From contig JAPLQY010000082.1 of the NCBI GenBank assembly GCA_026399475.1, forward strand, positions 1 through 60,528: a DNA stretch of 60,528 bases, in the 5' to 3' direction. This stretch comes from Rhodocyclales bacterium (GTDB lineage Bacteria; Pseudomonadota; Gammaproteobacteria; Burkholderiales; Rhodocyclaceae). This document shows, piece after piece, positions 1 to 7,979 of this stretch. Position 1 is the first letter of the stretch. The number at the start of each line of letters is the position of its first letter. Position numbers and translations under genes: made by a program. The notes beneath the pieces were generated by a model. It did no database searches and was not told the DNA's origin. It worked only from the letters and a program-made list of their open reading frames with translations.

Positions 1-2
1 GG

Positions 3-710
3 TGGACCTCGGGAGCGCCCGATCCGCGCTGCAAGATCCTCATCTTCATGGGCAAGACCGATCCCGACAATCCCAGCCGGCATAACCAGCAGTCGATGAT
101 CCTGGTGCCGATGGACACGCCGGGAGTCACCCGCGTGCGTGCGCTCAGCGTGTTCGGCTACGACCACGCGCCGCACGGCCACGGCGAAGTCGACTTCAAG
201 GACGTGCGCGTTCCCGTCTCCAACATCCTGCTCGGCGAAGGCCGCGGTTTCGAAATCGCCCAGGGCCGCCTCGGCCCGGGCCGCATCCACCACTGCATGC
301 GCCTGATCGGGCTGGCCGAACGCGCGCTGGAACTGATGTGCCGCCGCGCCCTGAAGCGCGTCGCCTTCCACAAGCCGGTGGCCGACCAGGGCGTGACGCG
401 CGAGCGCATCGCCGAATCACGCATCCTGATCGATCAGGCGCGCCTGCTGACGCTCAACGCCGCGTGGAAGATGGACACCGCCGGCAACAAGGTGGCCAAG
501 CAGGAAATCGCCATGATCAAGGTTGCCGCGCCCAACATGGCCCTGCAAGTGATCGACTGGGCCATGCAGGTGCATGGCGGCGCCGGCGTCTCCGACGACT
601 TCCCGCTGGCCGCAGCCTACGCCCAGGCGCGCACGCTGCGCTACGCCGACGGCCCCGACGAAGTACATCGCAACGCCATTGCCAAGCAGGAACTGGGGCG
701 CTACCTCTGA
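3..710 (+). CDS. Acyl-CoA dehydrogenase, C-terminal part (5' end outside window)
   Basis: This flavoenzyme family oxidises acyl-CoA to enoyl-CoA and passes electrons to ETF. The reading frame is open from base 3, so the gene begins upstream of the window. The visible 235 residues hold the middle beta-domain end ([20 protein letters not shown]) and the C-terminal helical domain, with the family's closing segment [12 protein letters not shown]...[18 protein letters not shown]. The GPDEVH variant resembles the long-chain ACAD10/ACAD11-type branch. The acyl-CoA ligase gene follows 97 nt downstream, separated by a long inverted repeat, which suggests a shared fatty-acid or organic-acid pathway. 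Substrate length cannot be read from this fragment. Confidence 0.93.
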   Translation, partial: WTSGAPDPRCKILIFMGKTDPDNPSRHNQQSMILVPMDTPGVTRVRALSVFGYDHAPHGHGEVDFKDVRVPVSNILLGEGRGFEIAQGRLGPGRIHHCMRLIGLAERALELMCRRALKRVAFHKPVADQGVTRERIAESRILIDQARLLTLNAAWKMDTAGNKVAKQEIAMIKVAAPNMALQVIDWAMQVHGGAGVSDDFPLAAAYAQARTLRYADGPDEVHRNAIAKQELGRYL

Positions 711-713
711 GAG

Positions 714-799
714 TCCGTGAAACGTGAAATGGGAAACGTGAAACGTGAAAACCACGGCCCAGCTCAACGTTTCACCTTTCCCATTTCACTTTTCACGGA
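714..799. repeat. Long inverted repeat between dehydrogenase and ligase genes
   Basis: Left arm 714-745 and right arm 768-799 are reverse complements at 30 of 32 positions, around a 22-nt loop. Each arm is itself built of GTGAAA-type hexamer repeats. It starts 4 nt after the dehydrogenase stop and ends 8 nt before the ligase ATG. There is no T-tract, so it is not a standard intrinsic terminator. It could be a dispersed intergenic repeat, an mRNA-processing or stability hairpin, or a very large operator. Confidence 0.85.
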
Positions 800-807
800 A
801 TCACCAA

Positions 808-2475
808 ATGTCCGCCCGTCACTTCGCGCACTGGCCCAAGGGCCTGCCGCGGCACATGAGCGTGCCCGAGACCGACCTGTTCTACAACGTCGAGGTGTCG
901 GCCAAGCGTTTCCCGAACAAGCCCTACCTGGTTTTCTACGACACGAAAATCACGTTCGCGGAATTCAGGGACGAGGCCGAACGCCTCGCCGGCTGGCTTG
1001 AACAACAGGGTGTGAAGAAGGGCGACCGCGTGCTGCTCTACATGCAGAACAGCCCGCAGTTCGTGCTGGCCTACTACGGCATCCTGCGTGCCAACGCCGT
1101 GGTGGTGCCGGTCAATCCGATGAACATGACGACCGAGCTGCGCCACTACGTCAGCGACAGCGGCGCAGCGGTGGCCATCGTGGCGCAGGACATCTATCCG
1201 CAGATGAAGCCGCTGCTCGGATCGGGCGAAACTCAGGGCCTGCAGCGCATTCTCGTTGCCGCCTACAGCGACTACCTCAAGGCGGAAACCGATCTCAAGG
1301 TGCCGGATTTCGTCAAGGCGCCACGGCAGGCCATCGCCGACCCGGGCGTCACGCTGTGGAACGACGCGCTGGCGCAGAAGCTCCAACCCGGCCCGATCAC
1401 GGTCGGTCCCGACGACCTTTGCGTGATGCCCTACACCTCGGGCACCACCGGCCATCCCAAGGGCTGCATGCACACGCATCGCACGGCCATGCACACCCAG
1501 ATGGGCGGCTACCAATGGTTCAGCATCCAGCAGGATGCGGTGTACCTCGCGGTGCTGCCCTTCTTCCACGTCACCGGCATGCAGGGCAGCATGAGCGGTC
1601 CGCTGCAGGCGGGCGCCACGGTCGTGCTGCTGCCGCGCTGGGACCGCGACGCCGCGGCGCAGTGCATCGCGCGCTACGGCGTGACCTCATGGACCGCGAT
1701 CCCGACCATGGTGATCGACTTCCTGATGAATCCGAAACTCGGCGACTACGACCTGTCCTCAATCAGCCGCATGAGCGGCGGCGGCGCCGCGATGCCCGAG
1801 GCCATCGCGCAGAAGCTGCTCGACATGGGCATCACTTACGTCGAAGGCTACGGCCTGTCGGAGACAATCGCGCCCTCGCACATCAATCCGCCGGACCGGC
1901 CCAAGAAGCAGTGCCTCGGCATCCCGATCTTCGACGTCGAGTCGATGGTGGTCGATCCGAACACCTTCGAGGAACTGCCGGCCGGCGAGGTCGGCGAGAT
2001 CGTCACACGCGGCCCGCAAGTGTTCATCGGCTACTGGAACAATCCCGAGGCGACGCACAATGTCTTCGTCGACATCGGCGGCAAGCGCTGGTTTCGCACC
2101 GGCGACCTCGGCCGCGTCGACGAGGACGGCTACTTCTTCATGGTCGACCGCTTGAAGCGCATGATCAACGCCTCCGGCTTCAAGGTCTGGCCGGCCGAGG
2201 TCGAGGCCCTGATGTACGAGCACCCGGCGATCCAGGAAGCCTGCGTGATCGGCGCGAAGGACGCGCACCGCGGCGAGACGGTCAAGGCCATCGTGGTGAT
2301 CAAGGAAGCCCAGCGCGGCAAGGTCAGCGAGCAGGACATCATCGACTGGGCGCGCCAGAACATGGCCGCCTACAAGTCGCCGCGCATCGTCGAGTTCGTC
2401 GACACCCTGCCCAAGTCCGCCACCGGAAAAGTCATGTGGCGCGCGCTGCAGGAAAAGGAAGCCGCCGGGGCCTGA
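808..2475 (+). CDS. AMP-forming acyl-CoA synthetase / fatty-acid-CoA ligase
   Basis: It activates a carboxylic acid with ATP and CoA via an acyl-adenylate. The 555-residue protein has the full adenylate-forming fold: the P-loop YTSGTTGHPKG at about 209-219, a GYGLSET motif, the WFRTGDLG hinge region, and the C-terminal PKSATGKV motif with the catalytic lysine. The ATG at 808 was chosen because homologues begin close to the SARHFAHWPKGLP segment. An upstream in-frame ATG at 745 would translate the inverted repeat. The neighbouring acyl-CoA dehydrogenase suggests fatty-acid or other acyl substrate degradation. The exact substrate is unknown. Confidence 0.92.
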   Translation: MSARHFAHWPKGLPRHMSVPETDLFYNVEVSAKRFPNKPYLVFYDTKITFAEFRDEAERLAGWLEQQGVKKGDRVLLYMQNSPQFVLAYYGILRANAVVVPVNPMNMTTELRHYVSDSGAAVAIVAQDIYPQMKPLLGSGETQGLQRILVAAYSDYLKAETDLKVPDFVKAPRQAIADPGVTLWNDALAQKLQPGPITVGPDDLCVMPYTSGTTGHPKGCMHTHRTAMHTQMGGYQWFSIQQDAVYLAVLPFFHVTGMQGSMSGPLQAGATVVLLPRWDRDAAAQCIARYGVTSWTAIPTMVIDFLMNPKLGDYDLSSISRMSGGGAAMPEAIAQKLLDMGITYVEGYGLSETIAPSHINPPDRPKKQCLGIPIFDVESMVVDPNTFEELPAGEVGEIVTRGPQVFIGYWNNPEATHNVFVDIGGKRWFRTGDLGRVDEDGYFFMVDRLKRMINASGFKVWPAEVEALMYEHPAIQEACVIGAKDAHRGETVKAIVVIKEAQRGKVSEQDIIDWARQNMAAYKSPRIVEFVDTLPKSATGKVMWRALQEKEAAGA

Positions 2476-2791
2476 GGCCCCGTGCGACGGCCGTCGCCGT
2501 CGCCACCCCGCCAATCGCGTTGCCGCCAGCGCCGACTTTCCCGGCATCGGCTGCTTCCGCCACTAAAGATCGACGCAATGGACTGCAGGAGACCACGCCT
2601 CGGTGTCCGGTGGGAAAGGTAAAGGAGGTGAAGCGGATGACCGGGAAGTACCGATTGAAGCGTCGGCGCTGGCGATACGACCTTGAATCGCGCGGGCCGG
2701 TTAATACCGTCGGAAACCGTGGCCCGTCCCCTGTTATTCGTAGACGCATGGTAGAAACAACGTTCGTAGCCAATAACCTGGGAGACACACT
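2476..2791. other. Intergenic region without a recognisable gene
   Basis: These 316 nt carry no convincing coding sequence. The 19-mer TGCCGCCAGCGCCGACTTT lies at 2521-2539 and recurs at 3303-3321. A GTCGGCGCTGGCGATACGAC segment at 2662-2681 resembles 53206-53225 with few mismatches. A good Shine-Dalgarno-like stretch precedes an ATG at 2638, but the frame from it runs through the following VOC gene and gives a basic, unrecognised peptide. Confidence 0.5.
2521..2539. repeat. 19-bp direct repeat, copy 1 (copy 2 at 3303-3321)
   Basis: TGCCGCCAGCGCCGACTTT occurs identically at 2521-2539 and 3303-3321, upstream of the VOC gene and of the SRPBCC gene respectively. The function is unknown. It may be a remnant of a duplicated intergenic segment. 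Confidence 0.7.
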
Positions 2792-3187
2792 ATGTTCAGT
2801 CACATCATGGTCGGATCGAATGACATCGAGCGTTCAAAGAGCTTCTATGACGCCGTGCTCGGTGTCCTGGGAGCGGGAGAGCCCCTCCGAAACCAGGCGA
2901 AGACCGGACATGCCCGGCTTTTTTATCGGCACGACGGCCAGACCTTCTGCGTCAGCGAGCCTATCAACGGTGAGCCGGCAAGCTTCGCCAACGGCAGCAC
3001 CACAGGATTCAAATGCAATTCACCTGAACAGGTGCGCCAGTTCCACGACGCGGCAGTCGCGAACGGAGGAACCTCGATTGAGGACGCCCCGGGTCTGCGC
3101 GAAGGTAGCCTGGGGGCGATGTATCTGGCCTATGTTCGAGATCCCGACGGCAACAAGCTCTGCGCGCTCCACCGACCCAAGGTCTAG
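2792..3187 (+). CDS. VOC-superfamily (glyoxalase/dioxygenase-like) protein
   Basis: This single-module 131-residue VOC protein is of the type annotated glyoxalase/bleomycin resistance/dioxygenase. It begins with the classic FSHIMVGSNDIERSKSFYDAVLG strand-helix, with the metal-ligand His at residue 5, and ends with YVRDPDGNKLCALHRP, the usual closing strand. GGGAG lies just before the ATG. A single VOC module must dimerise to form active sites. The substrate cannot be inferred. The next two genes (SRPBCC and toxin-like) run in the same direction, but a 200-nt gap argues against tight coupling. Confidence 0.85.
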   Translation: MFSHIMVGSNDIERSKSFYDAVLGVLGAGEPLRNQAKTGHARLFYRHDGQTFCVSEPINGEPASFANGSTTGFKCNSPEQVRQFHDAAVANGGTSIEDAPGLREGSLGAMYLAYVRDPDGNKLCALHRPKV

Positions 3188-3388
3188 CGCTGAGTTCCTG
3201 CGGCGGCGCCTGCGCAGGCTGAAAGTGCCGCCAAACATGTCGCTCAACCGACGAACAAAAGGGGGCGTCTTCGGGTCTTGTTTCATGGCATCGAATTTGC
3301 CGTGCCGCCAGCGCCGACTTTTTGGAAAAGAGCAATGCGGATCAAACCAATCCGTAGCTGACCCACTTCGCGTTACATGGAGCGCGCA

Positions 3389-3949
3389 ATGAGCACATTC
3401 ACCAGCACCCGAATCCTGGACGCCGAGCCGTCGGCGGTCTTTGCCGCGATCAAGGACCCGGCCCGCCTCGCGAAATGGTGGGGACCGGACGGCTTCTCCA
3501 ACCGTTTCGACGTGTTCGAGTTCCGGCAAGGCGGCAAATGGGTCTTCGACATGGTCGGCCCGGACGGAAGGATTTATCCGAACGAATCCGTTTTTGAAAG
3601 TATCGAGGCCGACCGCCGGGTCGTCATTCGCCACGTCTGCCAACCCCTCTTCACGCTGACCATCACTCTGGAGCCCGCGCCCGGAGGCACGAGGGTGCAT
3701 TGGGAGCAGGTGTTTGCCGATGCCGCGGTAGCCGATGCCATTCGCCACATAGTCGCGCCCGCCAACGAACAGAACCTCGACCGCCTCGGCGCCGAGATCG
3801 GTGAAGGGGTGGTTCCCGAAAACGAACGCTGGCTGCACGAACCGCAGGCGGCGACCCAACTCCAGGAGGCGCTGGCCTGGGCGCAAACCAATCCGCCGAC
3901 AGACCGCAAGGCCGGTGCCGTGCTGGAGAAGCTTCGTGGCAAAGGCTGA
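3389..3949 (+). CDS. SRPBCC (AHSA1/START-like) protein with antitoxin-like C-terminal tail
   Basis: Residues 1 to about 138 form an AHSA1-type SRPBCC domain: FTSTRILDAEPSAVFAAI, then AKWWGPDGF, EFRQGGKWVF and a closing APANEQNLDRLGAEI, where family members usually stop. About 48 more residues follow, with ENERWLHEPQAATQLQEALAWA, resembling the toxin-binding tail of small RelE-type antitoxins (inference). The downstream toxin-like gene overlaps the end by 14 nt, the arrangement of an antitoxin-toxin operon. GGAG lies 8 nt before the ATG at 3389. A fusion of a ligand-binding domain to an antitoxin tail is unusual. The tail could also be an ordinary lineage extension. Confidence 0.75.
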   Translation: MSTFTSTRILDAEPSAVFAAIKDPARLAKWWGPDGFSNRFDVFEFRQGGKWVFDMVGPDGRIYPNESVFESIEADRRVVIRHVCQPLFTLTITLEPAPGGTRVHWEQVFADAAVADAIRHIVAPANEQNLDRLGAEIGEGVVPENERWLHEPQAATQLQEALAWAQTNPPTDRKAGAVLEKLRGKG

Positions 3950-4262
3950 GACCGAGGCCACGGTCAGGCTCGATCTCAATAACCCGGTCTTTCAGGAAAA
4001 CCTGCTCACGCTGCAAAAGCCGGAATGGCTCGCCGCGCTCGATACCCTTGGCCGTTTGCGACAAATGACCTGGAGTCAGGTGTATCGCGACAAGGGGCTG
4101 AACTGGGAGAAGATACTCAGCATCAGGCCGCCCGCCGGCGTCGATGCCATCTACTCGCTCCGCATCACGCAATCGCGCCGCGCCACCGCCTACCGCGACG
4201 ACGACTTCATCCGCCTGCTGACGGTCGCACCCGATCACGACAGCACTTACGGCAGGAAGTAA
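3936..4262 (+). CDS. RelE-like toxin-family protein (putative)
   Basis: The 108-residue protein begins with GTG at 3936, inside the end of the SRPBCC gene (14-nt overlap, different frame). The segments RLDLNNPVFQENLLTLQKPEW, MTWSQVYRDKGLNWEKI, IYSLRITQSRRATAYRD and LLTVAPDHDSTY match the pattern of a small, poorly characterised RelE/ParE-superfamily toxin family, where a late LR...R.AYRD strand and PDHDS.Y end are typical. The predicted role is a translational or gyrase-directed toxin, but the target is unknown. Translation is probably coupled to the preceding gene. The usual stand-alone antitoxin is absent. Only the fused tail of the SRPBCC protein could serve. Confidence 0.6.
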   Translation: MAKAETEATVRLDLNNPVFQENLLTLQKPEWLAALDTLGRLRQMTWSQVYRDKGLNWEKILSIRPPAGVDAIYSLRITQSRRATAYRDDDFIRLLTVAPDHDSTYGRK

Positions 4263-4282
4263 GCTCTCCTCGTTCGGCTGCC

Positions 4283-5188
4283 ATGCCCTCGCGCCGCAAC
4301 TTTCTCCATCACAGCCTCGCCCTTTCCGGGCTAGGCATGATGCCGTCGCTGGCCAACGCCGCCACTCCCGCTTCCCGTGTAATCCCCACCGATGGCCGTC
4401 GCCTGGGCGTGGTTGGCCTGGGCACCTGGCACACCTTCGACGTCGGCAGGGATGCGGCGGCCCGCGACAATCTGGGCCGGCTGCTGTCGCGTTTCGTGGA
4501 ACTCGGGGGCGAGTTGATCGACAGCAGCCCGATGTATGGCAGCGCCGAATCGGTGGTGGGCGATCTCGCCGCCGCGCGCAAGCTGCGCGATCGACTGTTC
4601 CTCGCCACCAAGGTGTGGACGTACGGCCGGGACGCCGGCATCGCGCAGATGGAGGAATCCTTGCGGCGCTTCCGGACGCCACGCATCGAGCTGATGCAGA
4701 TCCACAACCTGCAGGACTGGAAGCTGCACCTGCCGGCGTTGCGCGCATGGAAGACCGAGGGACGCATCCGCCATATCGGCATCACCCACTACAGTCCCGG
4801 CGCCTATGCGGAAATCGAGGACATCCTGCGCACGGAGCCGCTCGACTTCCTGCAGATCAACTATTCGCTGGCGGAGCCGGAATCGGCCCGACGCCTGCTG
4901 CCCCTGGCGGCGGAGCGCGGCGTTGCGGTGATCGCCAACCGGCCGTTTGCCGAAGGCGCGCTGTTCGGCAGGGTCAGGGACCGGACGCTGCCTGCGGCGG
5001 CGGCAGATCATGGCTGCCGCTCGTGGGCACAGCTTTTCCTGCGCTGGATACTGGCGCACCCCGCGGTCACTTGCGCGATTCCGGCGAGCAATCGCATCGA
5101 CTACCTGGAGGACAACATGGCGGCCGGCATGGGCTCACTGCCCGGCCTGGATGAACAGAAGGCGCTGGCGCGCATGGCGGGCTTCTGA
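4283..5188 (+). CDS. Aldo/keto reductase with Tat-like signal
   Basis: This NAD(P)H-dependent aldo/keto reductase-fold protein has 301 residues. The N-terminus SRRNFLHHSLALSGLGMMPSLANAA is a twin-arginine-type signal, so the protein is probably exported. The barrel follows: LGVVGLGTWHTFDV, then LIDSSPMYGSAESVVG with the catalytic-type Asp and Tyr, LATKVWT with Lys, LMQIHN with His, and IGITHYSPG. The expected active-site tetrad therefore appears intact. The ATG at 4283 is 20 nt after the toxin-like gene. Substrates are unknown. Homologues include periplasmic oxidoreductases of unknown function. Confidence 0.88.
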   Translation: MPSRRNFLHHSLALSGLGMMPSLANAATPASRVIPTDGRRLGVVGLGTWHTFDVGRDAAARDNLGRLLSRFVELGGELIDSSPMYGSAESVVGDLAAARKLRDRLFLATKVWTYGRDAGIAQMEESLRRFRTPRIELMQIHNLQDWKLHLPALRAWKTEGRIRHIGITHYSPGAYAEIEDILRTEPLDFLQINYSLAEPESARRLLPLAAERGVAVIANRPFAEGALFGRVRDRTLPAAAADHGCRSWAQLFLRWILAHPAVTCAIPASNRIDYLEDNMAAGMGSLPGLDEQKALARMAGF

Positions 5189-5210
5189 ACCCGGCACCGC
5201 GCCGGCCGGG

Positions 5211-5762
5211 TCACGCGCTTTCGCGCGAGTCTTGCCAGCGTCGATAGAGCCAGACCACCGCGACCACGATCAGGATCAGGCCGATGCCACGGGTGATGCC
5301 CGCGATGCGACCGTCGAGATGGAGGACGTGCCAGCGGCTGAAAATCTCGGTCCAGTCGTGGTCCCCGTTGCCGACCAGGGGCAGTTCCTGGGCCCGCGCA
5401 TCGGCCATGTAGCGGGCGATGTTGAACAGGTTCTCGCCGAGCCAGACCATGGCCCCCGCAACCCCGGCGCGATTTGCGGCACGATGAAAATGGACGGCGG
5501 CCGCAAGCGGGAAGACCAGTTGGAACAGGGTGCCGCCGTAGACCGTGGCCCGCGCACTGAAGATGCCCACCAGCGGATGCCCCGCCTCGTGCAGCGCGAG
5601 GTTGGCGCTGTCGAGCAGCGGCACCCAGCCCTCCTCGCCGAACCAGTGGAAGCCGAGGCAGAGCGCGGCGAAGGCGATCACCGCGGCAAGCTGGCCCGGC
5701 GTGACCGCCGCCACTTGTGGATCGCCGAGGGGGTTCGCTTCGAATTGCGATAGAGGGTTCAT
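5211..5762 (-). CDS. Polytopic membrane protein with HEAGH motif
   Basis: The 183-residue protein is of uncertain function. It has about four hydrophobic segments (near residues 20-40, 70-90, 95-115 and 155-175) and an HEAGH sequence at about residue 57 at the start of a membrane stretch, reminiscent of zinc metallopeptidases of the M50 type. The second ligand motif is not obvious. ARYMADARAQELPLVGNGDHDWTEIFSRWHVLHLD is a conserved-looking soluble loop. It is convergent with the aldo/keto reductase and divergent from the next gene. It could be a site-2-protease-like enzyme or an inactive relative. Confidence 0.7.
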   Translation of the reverse strand: MNPLSQFEANPLGDPQVAAVTPGQLAAVIAFAALCLGFHWFGEEGWVPLLDSANLALHEAGHPLVGIFSARATVYGGTLFQLVFPLAAAVHFHRAANRAGVAGAMVWLGENLFNIARYMADARAQELPLVGNGDHDWTEIFSRWHVLHLDGRIAGITRGIGLILIVVAVVWLYRRWQDSRESA

Positions 5763-5932
5763 GAGACAGGCGGGCTGAAGGCGTTCGCTGCATCCTGCCT
5801 CGCATCGCGCAGAATTTCAAGCCGCCCGTTCTCCGCGCAGCCGGGCCATGCGCGTGAGATTTGCCCTTGCGCAAAAATTCGCTGGGGGTAGGATCGCCCA
5901 TGGTTCCGCAGTATCCAACCTGTACGCCGCGA

Positions 5933-6601
5933 ATGCCCAAACGTCACTACGCACTGGCCCTTGCCTGTTACCTGGCGATTCCCGCAGCCATGATCGCCGG
6001 GGTCGGCCTGTTCAATCTGATCGATCCGGAAATGGCTCGCAGCCACGCCGATTACGTGCGCGACTATCGCCTGCTGGAGCTGGCCCGGAGGGGAGTGCTG
6101 ATAGCCGTGGCGGGGCTGGCGGTGATCCTCTGGGCAGCGACCTGCCATCTGGTGATCAAAGCCCGGCAGCGGTCCCCGGGCTGGCTGGTACTGGCCGCCG
6201 CCGGCCCGCTGGGATTCAGCTTCATCGCCATGCTCAAGGACCGCTCGCCCGCGCCCGGTGATGCATACCAGCGCTTCATCGGCACCCTGAAGATCTACTG
6301 GCGTGTTGCGCTGGAGATCGCCGTGTTTGTCTCGGTCTGGTTTCTCGCGTACGAGTCCGTGGTGCTCAAGCGCGAGTTGATGATCCGCTACGAATCATTC
6401 ACGACCGGAACGCCCGTCGCCACGATCATCGACCGCCAGAACGCGTCTTCCGGCATGTGGGCCTTCAGCGAAGGACTGGCAGTGCTCTACCTGGTGGTAC
6501 TGATCTACCTGCTGTGGCCGATCGTGTTCAATCTTGCGGGCCGACTTCTCGGACCGCGAACAACTCCAACACACCCGGATCCGAGGAATTCCGGTGACTG
6601 A
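5933..6601 (+). CDS. Integral membrane protein of unknown function
   Basis: The 222-residue hydrophobic protein has predicted transmembrane segments near residues 8-28, 50-70, 80-98, 120-142 and 185-208, and a soluble loop after the fourth (ESVVLKRELMIRYESFTTGTP). No family was recognised. The ATG at 5933 was chosen because translation from it begins with MPKRHYALALACYL, a positive-inside first helix. An upstream in-frame ATG at 5861 would add 24 non-hydrophobic residues. It is divergent from the HEAGH protein, with a 170-nt shared upstream region. Confidence 0.65.
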   Translation: MPKRHYALALACYLAIPAAMIAGVGLFNLIDPEMARSHADYVRDYRLLELARRGVLIAVAGLAVILWAATCHLVIKARQRSPGWLVLAAAGPLGFSFIAMLKDRSPAPGDAYQRFIGTLKIYWRVALEIAVFVSVWFLAYESVVLKRELMIRYESFTTGTPVATIIDRQNASSGMWAFSEGLAVLYLVVLIYLLWPIVFNLAGRLLGPRTTPTHPDPRNSGD

Positions 6602-6773
6602 CCGCTACGAGGGCGGGCCGGGCGTTGGCATTTCGCCGGCTGCGGACCGCGCCCGCCTTTCATGACTTCGGCATTATGGCGAACCGGTCACAGCGCACGG
6701 CTGCCGTGCAGAAAACCCGATCGAGCCTTGCCACTGCGCCGGTTTTGATTCGTGCAAAGTAAAGCCTCAGCAG

Positions 6774-7403
6774 TCAGCCGCCCTGCCGTTCCAGCCAGAA
6801 GATTGCGGCGACAAAGAGAAATACGACGAATTCGAGCACGCTGACCCAGATGATCATGCGCACGATGCGACGCTGGCGCGGCGGTATTCCCAACATGAAA
6901 CGACCGGCCCACCAACGCCAGCCGGGCAGCCAGCCCCAGCGTTTGCGATCGAGCAGATGGCGGCGGATGGCGTTGACCCAGGGAATCAGGCTGCGATCGA
7001 CTTCGGCGACGCGTGGATCCTGCGCATCGGCGATGACCGGGTAGTGTTCGGTGACGACGAGGACGCTGCCGCGGCCATCACCGCGTTCGACGGCCAGCGT
7101 CGTGGCGCGCTTGAGGCCGTCCGCGTAGCGCAGGACCATGCTGCGCGTTGCCCGTGTCGTCTCGACGCGGACCGTCGTCTCGATGCGCCGTCCGGTCGTC
7201 TCGTTCTGCGCGGCGAAGCGCATGCCATCGGGCATGCGCTGACAGGTTTCGATCTCGAGATGGGGATTGAGGCGCAACAAACGCTCGATGTCGGAGACGA
7301 ACTCGAACAAGGCATCGGCATCGATCGGGATATGGGTTTCGGCGCGGGCGCGATCCTCCTGCGCCGCATCCATACCGGCCGTCGCGCCGGGTTTGTCGCT
7401 CAC
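6774..7403 (-). CDS. SRPBCC-like protein with C-terminal membrane anchor
   Basis: The 209-residue protein has a START/polyketide-cyclase-like core: ETHIPIDADALFEFVSDIERLLRLNPHLEI through a long beta region ending at VLVVTEHYPV. A basic linker and one strong transmembrane helix follow (IIWVSVLEFVVFLFVAAIFWL) at the C-terminus. The GTG at 7403 overlaps the TGA of the upstream universal stress gene (GTGA), indicating translational coupling. An ATG at 7373 and a GTG at 7430 are alternatives. It may bind a lipid or other hydrophobic ligand at the inner face of the membrane. That role is inference only. Confidence 0.7.
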   Translation of the reverse strand: MSDKPGATAGMDAAQEDRARAETHIPIDADALFEFVSDIERLLRLNPHLEIETCQRMPDGMRFAAQNETTGRRIETTVRVETTRATRSMVLRYADGLKRATTLAVERGDGRGSVLVVTEHYPVIADAQDPRVAEVDRSLIPWVNAIRRHLLDRKRWGWLPGWRWWAGRFMLGIPPRQRRIVRMIIWVSVLEFVVFLFVAAIFWLERQGG

Positions 7404-7864
7404 GAATGCGGTGCGATCAGCAATGGGCACTTGATGCCGCGCACCAGCTTTTCGAGTTCCATGCGCGAGTTCAGGCCCTCCTCGCCCTTCTTCCGCGGCG
7501 AACCGATGACGACGAGATCGGCACCGATTTCGCCGGCCACGGCCAGCACGGTCCCGGCTGGATTGCCGAAGCGCATCACCGATTCGTAGGCCAGCCCGCG
7601 TTCCTTGCAGCGTGACGCGACCGCGGCCAGTTCGCGTTTCGCGTCGTTCTCCAGCATGTTTTCGACATAGTCACCGAAGGCGTCGCGTGTCGACGCGTTG
7701 TTGAGCCAGTCGTCGCCCTGCATGCCGGCCCAGAATTCGGGCACGACAAGGCAATGGACGATGGTGGTGGTGCCGGGCACGGCGAACTCATAAGCGAGCA
7801 TTTCCGCGGCCAGCGCGCCGCTGGTGCCATGGTGGCACAGCAGTAGTTTCAGTGGTGTTTTCAT
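7400..7864 (-). CDS. Universal stress protein family protein
   Basis: The 154-residue UspA-fold protein shows LKLLLCHHGTSGALAAEMLAYEFA at the N-terminus and DLVVIGSPRKKGEEGLNSRMELEKLVRGIKCPLLIAP at the C-terminus. The ATP-binding G-x2-G-x9-G(S/T) loop is replaced by a SPRKKGEEG sequence, so nucleotide binding in the usual way is doubtful. The start at 7864 (MKTPLK) is preferred over an ATG 12 nt upstream. It overlaps the downstream SRPBCC gene by four bases. A terminator at 7919-7952 separates it from the transporter transcript upstream. Confidence 0.88.
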   Translation of the reverse strand: MKTPLKLLLCHHGTSGALAAEMLAYEFAVPGTTTIVHCLVVPEFWAGMQGDDWLNNASTRDAFGDYVENMLENDAKRELAAVASRCKERGLAYESVMRFGNPAGTVLAVAGEIGADLVVIGSPRKKGEEGLNSRMELEKLVRGIKCPLLIAPHS

Positions 7865-7876
7865 ATCCGGATCCAT

Positions 7877-7890
7877 GGATACCGTCCCCG
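7877..7890. repeat. GGATACCGTCCCCG element, copy 1
   Basis: The 14-mer GGATACCGTCCCCG lies between the Usp start and a terminator. Identical copies occur at 14632-14645 and 24383-24396, each also next to an intrinsic terminator. Its role is unknown. Confidence 0.75.
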
Positions 7891-7910
7891 GCCGGATGCC
7901 GAAGACATAA

Positions 7911-7952
7911 AATTAAAAGTCCCGCCCCACCCGACAAAAATGCGGGCGGGAC
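7911..7952 (-). terminator. Intrinsic terminator after the small membrane protein gene
   Basis: The 9-bp stem GTCCCGCCC (7919-7927) pairs with GGGCGGGAC (7944-7952). On the minus strand it is followed by a T-rich tract (complement of 7911-7918). It closes the transporter/small-protein transcript. Confidence 0.75.
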
Positions 7953-7979
7953 GGGACCGGTATTACGGGAGCAAGGGAC

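Noticed and set aside
1356..3392. 678-codon frame spanning the ligase end and the VOC gene
   Set aside because: It is Arg/Pro-rich shadow translation that crosses two well-supported genes, with no homology-like features. The ATG at 2638 has a good Shine-Dalgarno but no credible product.
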